Shown here: in pieces, positions 61,452-64,000 of the stretch
How the letters are laid out: every line of letters starts with the position of its first letter
Position numbering within the stretch: the stretch's first letter is position 1
Source of the DNA: an uncultured bacterium
Lineage (GTDB): Bacteria > Bacillota > Clostridia > Lachnospirales > Lachnospiraceae
Direction of reading: 5' to 3'
Assembly (NCBI GenBank): GCA_947073545.1
Contig: CAMTMP010000012.1
Location: forward strand, 1 to 64,000
DNA length: 64,000 nt
Notes under the pieces: model-generated
What the model was told of the DNA's origin: nothing
Database searches by the model: none
What the model saw: the letters and a program-made list of their open reading frames with translations, nothing else
Position numbers and translations under genes: made by a program

Positions 61452-62720
61452 ATGTACAAAAAAGAGACAATCTGCATACAGTCGGGATGGAAGCCGAAGA
61501 ACGGGGAGGCACGGGTGCTGCCGATCTACCAGAGCACAACTTTTAAGTATGAGAGCTCCGAGCAGATGGGGCGGCTCTTTGATCTGGAGGAAAGCGGGTA
61601 TTTTTATTCCCGGTTACAGAATCCGACCAATGTTTTTGTGGCGCAGAAGATTTGCGAGCTGGAGGGCGGCGTGGCGGCTATGCTCACTTCCTCCGGGCAG
61701 GCGGCGAACCATTATGCCGTCTTCAATATCTGCGAGGCGGGTGACCATGTGGTGATGAGCTCCACGGTTTACGGCGGCAGCTTCAATCTGATCACATGTA
61801 CCATGAAGAAGATGGGAATCGAGTGCACGGTGGTAGATCCCGATCTGCCGGCGGAGGAACTGGAAAAGGCATTCCGTGAGAATACGAAGTGCGTGTATGC
61901 GGAAACCATTGCGAATCCCGCGCTGGTGATTCTCGATATAGAAAAATTCGCGTCACTTGCCCATGCCCATCATGTACCGCTTATCGTGGACAATACCTTT
62001 GCCACGCCAATCAACTGCAATCCGTTCAAATGGGGCGCGGATATCGTGACACACTCCACTACGAAATATATGGACGGACATGCCATGGCTGTGGGCGGCT
62101 GCATTGTGGATTCGGGCAATTTTGACTGGGCGGCCTATCCGGAAAAGTTTCCGGGACTGTGTACGCCGGACGAATCATATCACGGCATTGTCTACACGGA
62201 GAAATTCGGTAAAGCGGCTTATATCACAAAGGCCACAAGCCAGTTGATGCGGGATCTCGGTTCCAGCCAGTCGCCCCAAAATGCGTTTTTACTGAATGTG
62301 GGGCTGGAGACACTGCCGCTGCGCATGGAAAGACACTGCTATAATGCGCTCAAATGCGCGGAATTTTTGCAGAATCACGAGAAGGTGGCGTGGGTGAATT
62401 ATCCGGGACTTGCGGGGAACAAATACTACGAGCTTGCAAAAAAATATATGCCGGACGGCACTTGCGGCGTTATATCTTTCGGCTTGAAAGGCGGAAGAGA
62501 AGCTGCGGCCGAAATGATGGATCGTTTGAAGCTGGCAGCCATTGTAACCCATGTGGCGGACGCGAGGACAAGCGTTCTGCATCCGGCCAGCCATACGCAC
62601 AGACAAATGAATGATGAGCAGTTGAAAGAGGCCGGGGTAGCGCCCGATTTGATTAGACTTTCTGTGGGGATCGAACATATCGACGATATTATTGCGGATC
62701 TTGCGCAGGCACTCATGTGA
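61452..62720 (+). CDS. O-acetylhomoserine sulfhydrylase-like PLP enzyme
   Basis: 422 residues of the Cys/Met metabolism PLP family. PLP-Lys in VTHSTTKYMDGH; TSSGQAAN (phosphate cup); VDNTFATP. The sequence fits O-acetylhomoserine sulfhydrylase (MetY type), making homocysteine from O-acetylhomoserine and sulphide; methionine gamma-lyase cannot be excluded. GGAGAGGGC precedes the ATG. Confidence 0.88.
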   Translation: MYKKETICIQSGWKPKNGEARVLPIYQSTTFKYESSEQMGRLFDLEESGYFYSRLQNPTNVFVAQKICELEGGVAAMLTSSGQAANHYAVFNICEAGDHVVMSSTVYGGSFNLITCTMKKMGIECTVVDPDLPAEELEKAFRENTKCVYAETIANPALVILDIEKFASLAHAHHVPLIVDNTFATPINCNPFKWGADIVTHSTTKYMDGHAMAVGGCIVDSGNFDWAAYPEKFPGLCTPDESYHGIVYTEKFGKAAYITKATSQLMRDLGSSQSPQNAFLLNVGLETLPLRMERHCYNALKCAEFLQNHEKVAWVNYPGLAGNKYYELAKKYMPDGTCGVISFGLKGGREAAAEMMDRLKLAAIVTHVADARTSVLHPASHTHRQMNDEQLKEAGVAPDLIRLSVGIEHIDDIIADLAQALM

Positions 62721-62739
62721 AAAGAGAAGGAAGTTAACT

Positions 62740-64000
62740 ATGACTTATCGGAAAACCTGGTTTGATTATGTGCTTTGGGCAGTTTATGCGGGAATTTGTG
62801 TGATGCTTTTGGCCTATGTGGGAAAGCATATTTATGCTTTCTATGTGGGCGCGTCGCTTGCAAAGCTCGGGGCATTTCTGCCGTTTCCGATTCTTTTATG
62901 TATCTATCCGGGGATTCGGCTGTCCTCGCAGGCGATACGGAAAAAACATCACTTTTCTGCCCACGCGGCGGCTATGACGGAGTCCCTTGCGGTTTCCGCA
63001 TCCTTTGTTTTCGGCCTTATACTGAGGCTTAAAGAGGGGATTCTCATGGCGTCGATTTACGAGGAGGCGCCCGTTTTCGAACCGGGAGAATACTACGAGA
63101 TGGCGGTTGTGAGAGCGGGTGCGGAGAGTCCGGCTCTGGCTCATGGGTTGAGCGATCTTTTTGTGCGCGCACTCAGGACGGTTTTTTTCTTTTTGGGAAA
63201 CAGTATGATGGCGGCTGTGCTGTTTCAGATTTTTTTACAGCTTCTCGCCCTGCTGTTTGCCTACATTGCCGTGAGGAAAGCGGCAGGCCGGTTCGCGGCC
63301 TGTACGGTGCTTATTCTGCTGGCGTTCTCCGATGCGTTTATCCGAAAGATTTATGTGATTGATCCGGAATGTATGCTGCTTGCTGTTCTGCTCGCCGGAC
63401 TTTGTCTGGTCCTTGGCTTTGTGAAGGCATCGCTTTATGGAAAGAGCGGAAGCGGCGGGTTTGTGCAGGCAGCGCTTCTTGGCATTGTTTTGGGATTTTT
63501 GTGTTATCTGGATTTCAGCGCATTAATTTTGTTTCTGTTTTTTGCGGGGCTTTTTACCGGAAGACAGGGCGAAGCGGGAAGCCGGAAACGGCTGGCGGGG
63601 TATCTGTCATTGGCGCTGGCAGGCAGTGCGGCCGGATTTTTTTTCTCCATATGGCTGGACGCTTTTTTGAGCGGCGTCAGTTTTTATCAGGGAATGGTGG
63701 CATGGGCCGGACCCTATTTCAACCTCGGAATGGGGGCGAGAATATTCAGCGTGATCGGGATGGAGTATCCCTTTTTTGCGGTTCTCTTTCTGCTGGCTTC
63801 CTTTTTGGCCTTTGAGTTTATACGGGGAGGACGCGAACAGGACTTTTCTCTTTGGCTTTTGCCCTGTATTCTTTTAGCGCCTGTATTCCTGATGGATTTC
63901 AGCATCATAGGGATGGGCGGCGTGGCGTTGGTTTTCTGGAGCGTGCTGGCGGCGCTGGGCTTGAAAAATGCGGTGTTTGGCGGACGGGCAGAGGCTTTGC
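62740..64000 (+). CDS. Multi-pass membrane protein, open at window edge
   Basis: No stop codon to base 64000, so more than 420 residues. About ten hydrophobic helices; an extracytoplasmic loop (about 105-145: EEAPVFEPGEYYEMA) between helices. It looks like a glycosyltransferase-family-39-type membrane enzyme (lipid-linked sugar transferase), but the catalytic residues of such enzymes are not clear. ATG at 62740 follows GAAGGAAG. Confidence 0.7.
   Translation, partial: MTYRKTWFDYVLWAVYAGICVMLLAYVGKHIYAFYVGASLAKLGAFLPFPILLCIYPGIRLSSQAIRKKHHFSAHAAAMTESLAVSASFVFGLILRLKEGILMASIYEEAPVFEPGEYYEMAVVRAGAESPALAHGLSDLFVRALRTVFFFLGNSMMAAVLFQIFLQLLALLFAYIAVRKAAGRFAACTVLILLAFSDAFIRKIYVIDPECMLLAVLLAGLCLVLGFVKASLYGKSGSGGFVQAALLGIVLGFLCYLDFSALILFLFFAGLFTGRQGEAGSRKRLAGYLSLALAGSAAGFFFSIWLDAFLSGVSFYQGMVAWAGPYFNLGMGARIFSVIGMEYPFFAVLFLLASFLAFEFIRGGREQDFSLWLLPCILLAPVFLMDFSIIGMGGVALVFWSVLAALGLKNAVFGGRAEAL

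Noticed and set aside
1..64000. CRISPR arrays, tRNA or rRNA genes
   Set aside because: No regular spacer repeats and no tRNA or rRNA sequences seen.

Overview
The window looks like the chromosome of a spore-forming Clostridia, most likely a Lachnospiraceae gut anaerobe. The evidence is moderate GC content, strong AGGAGG-type ribosome sites with some TTG starts, cotJ spore-coat genes, a group-B-like [FeFe]-hydrogenase, the redox regulator Rex, and family proteins typical of that group (DUF1292, DUF5662, DUF4037, a class B sortase with BspA-like leucine-rich surface proteins).

Bases 1 to about 8,030 are an integrated mobile element. It carries the end of an IS transposase, an XRE regulator / membrane protein / CPBP protease cassette, small accessory genes, a broken tnpV, an unpaired MazF toxin and a large serine recombinase of the TnpX type. 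The recombinase lies at the right end, and the element is inserted inside the spore-coat catalase gene cotJC. Only the 5' part of cotJC remains in the window, behind intact cotJA and cotJB. The insertion cuts just before the family's Mn-ligand motif. This resembles sporulation genes interrupted by excisable elements (skin in sigK, SPbeta in spsM), but the other half of cotJC is outside the window.

8.9-32.4 kb is ordinary chromosome: a GldA/GldFG-like ABC exporter, the hydrogenase, gltX, a UvrD-like helicase, DUF1292, a GH13 glycogen-debranching homologue that has lost its catalytic residues, DUF5662, trpS, a DUF1189 protein with a Q/N repeat tail, hflK-hflC, recQ, a Nudix-GNAT fusion, a MATE transporter and a TPR/DUF4037 pair. 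A roughly 95-bp structured intergenic repeat occurs three times here (8.8, 13.9 and 26.1 kb), with a half copy at 17.4 kb. Paired base changes in its stems suggest selection for structure.

32.5-49.2 kb is a surface locus. It encodes a 2187-residue secreted protein with a transglutaminase-type triad, a thioredoxin-like domain and many Ig-like repeats; a class B sortase with a long cytoplasmic tail; and two BspA-like surface proteins. Both surface proteins share a C-terminal module and end in (T/S)P(K/D)TGD plus a conserved HPK stretch, a sorting signal fitting class B sortases of the SPxTG/PPxTG type.

49.2-64 kb returns to housekeeping: an Rpn-type nuclease gene framed by two near-identical direct-repeat hairpins, a subtilisin, a GntR regulator with a likely autoregulatory operator, NADP-isocitrate dehydrogenase of the eukaryote-like type, an ABC-F protein, Rex with a likely operator in its own promoter, alr-mazF, a CNNM/CBS protein, yebC, an O-acetylhomoserine sulfhydrylase-like enzyme and the start of a multi-pass membrane protein running off the right edge.
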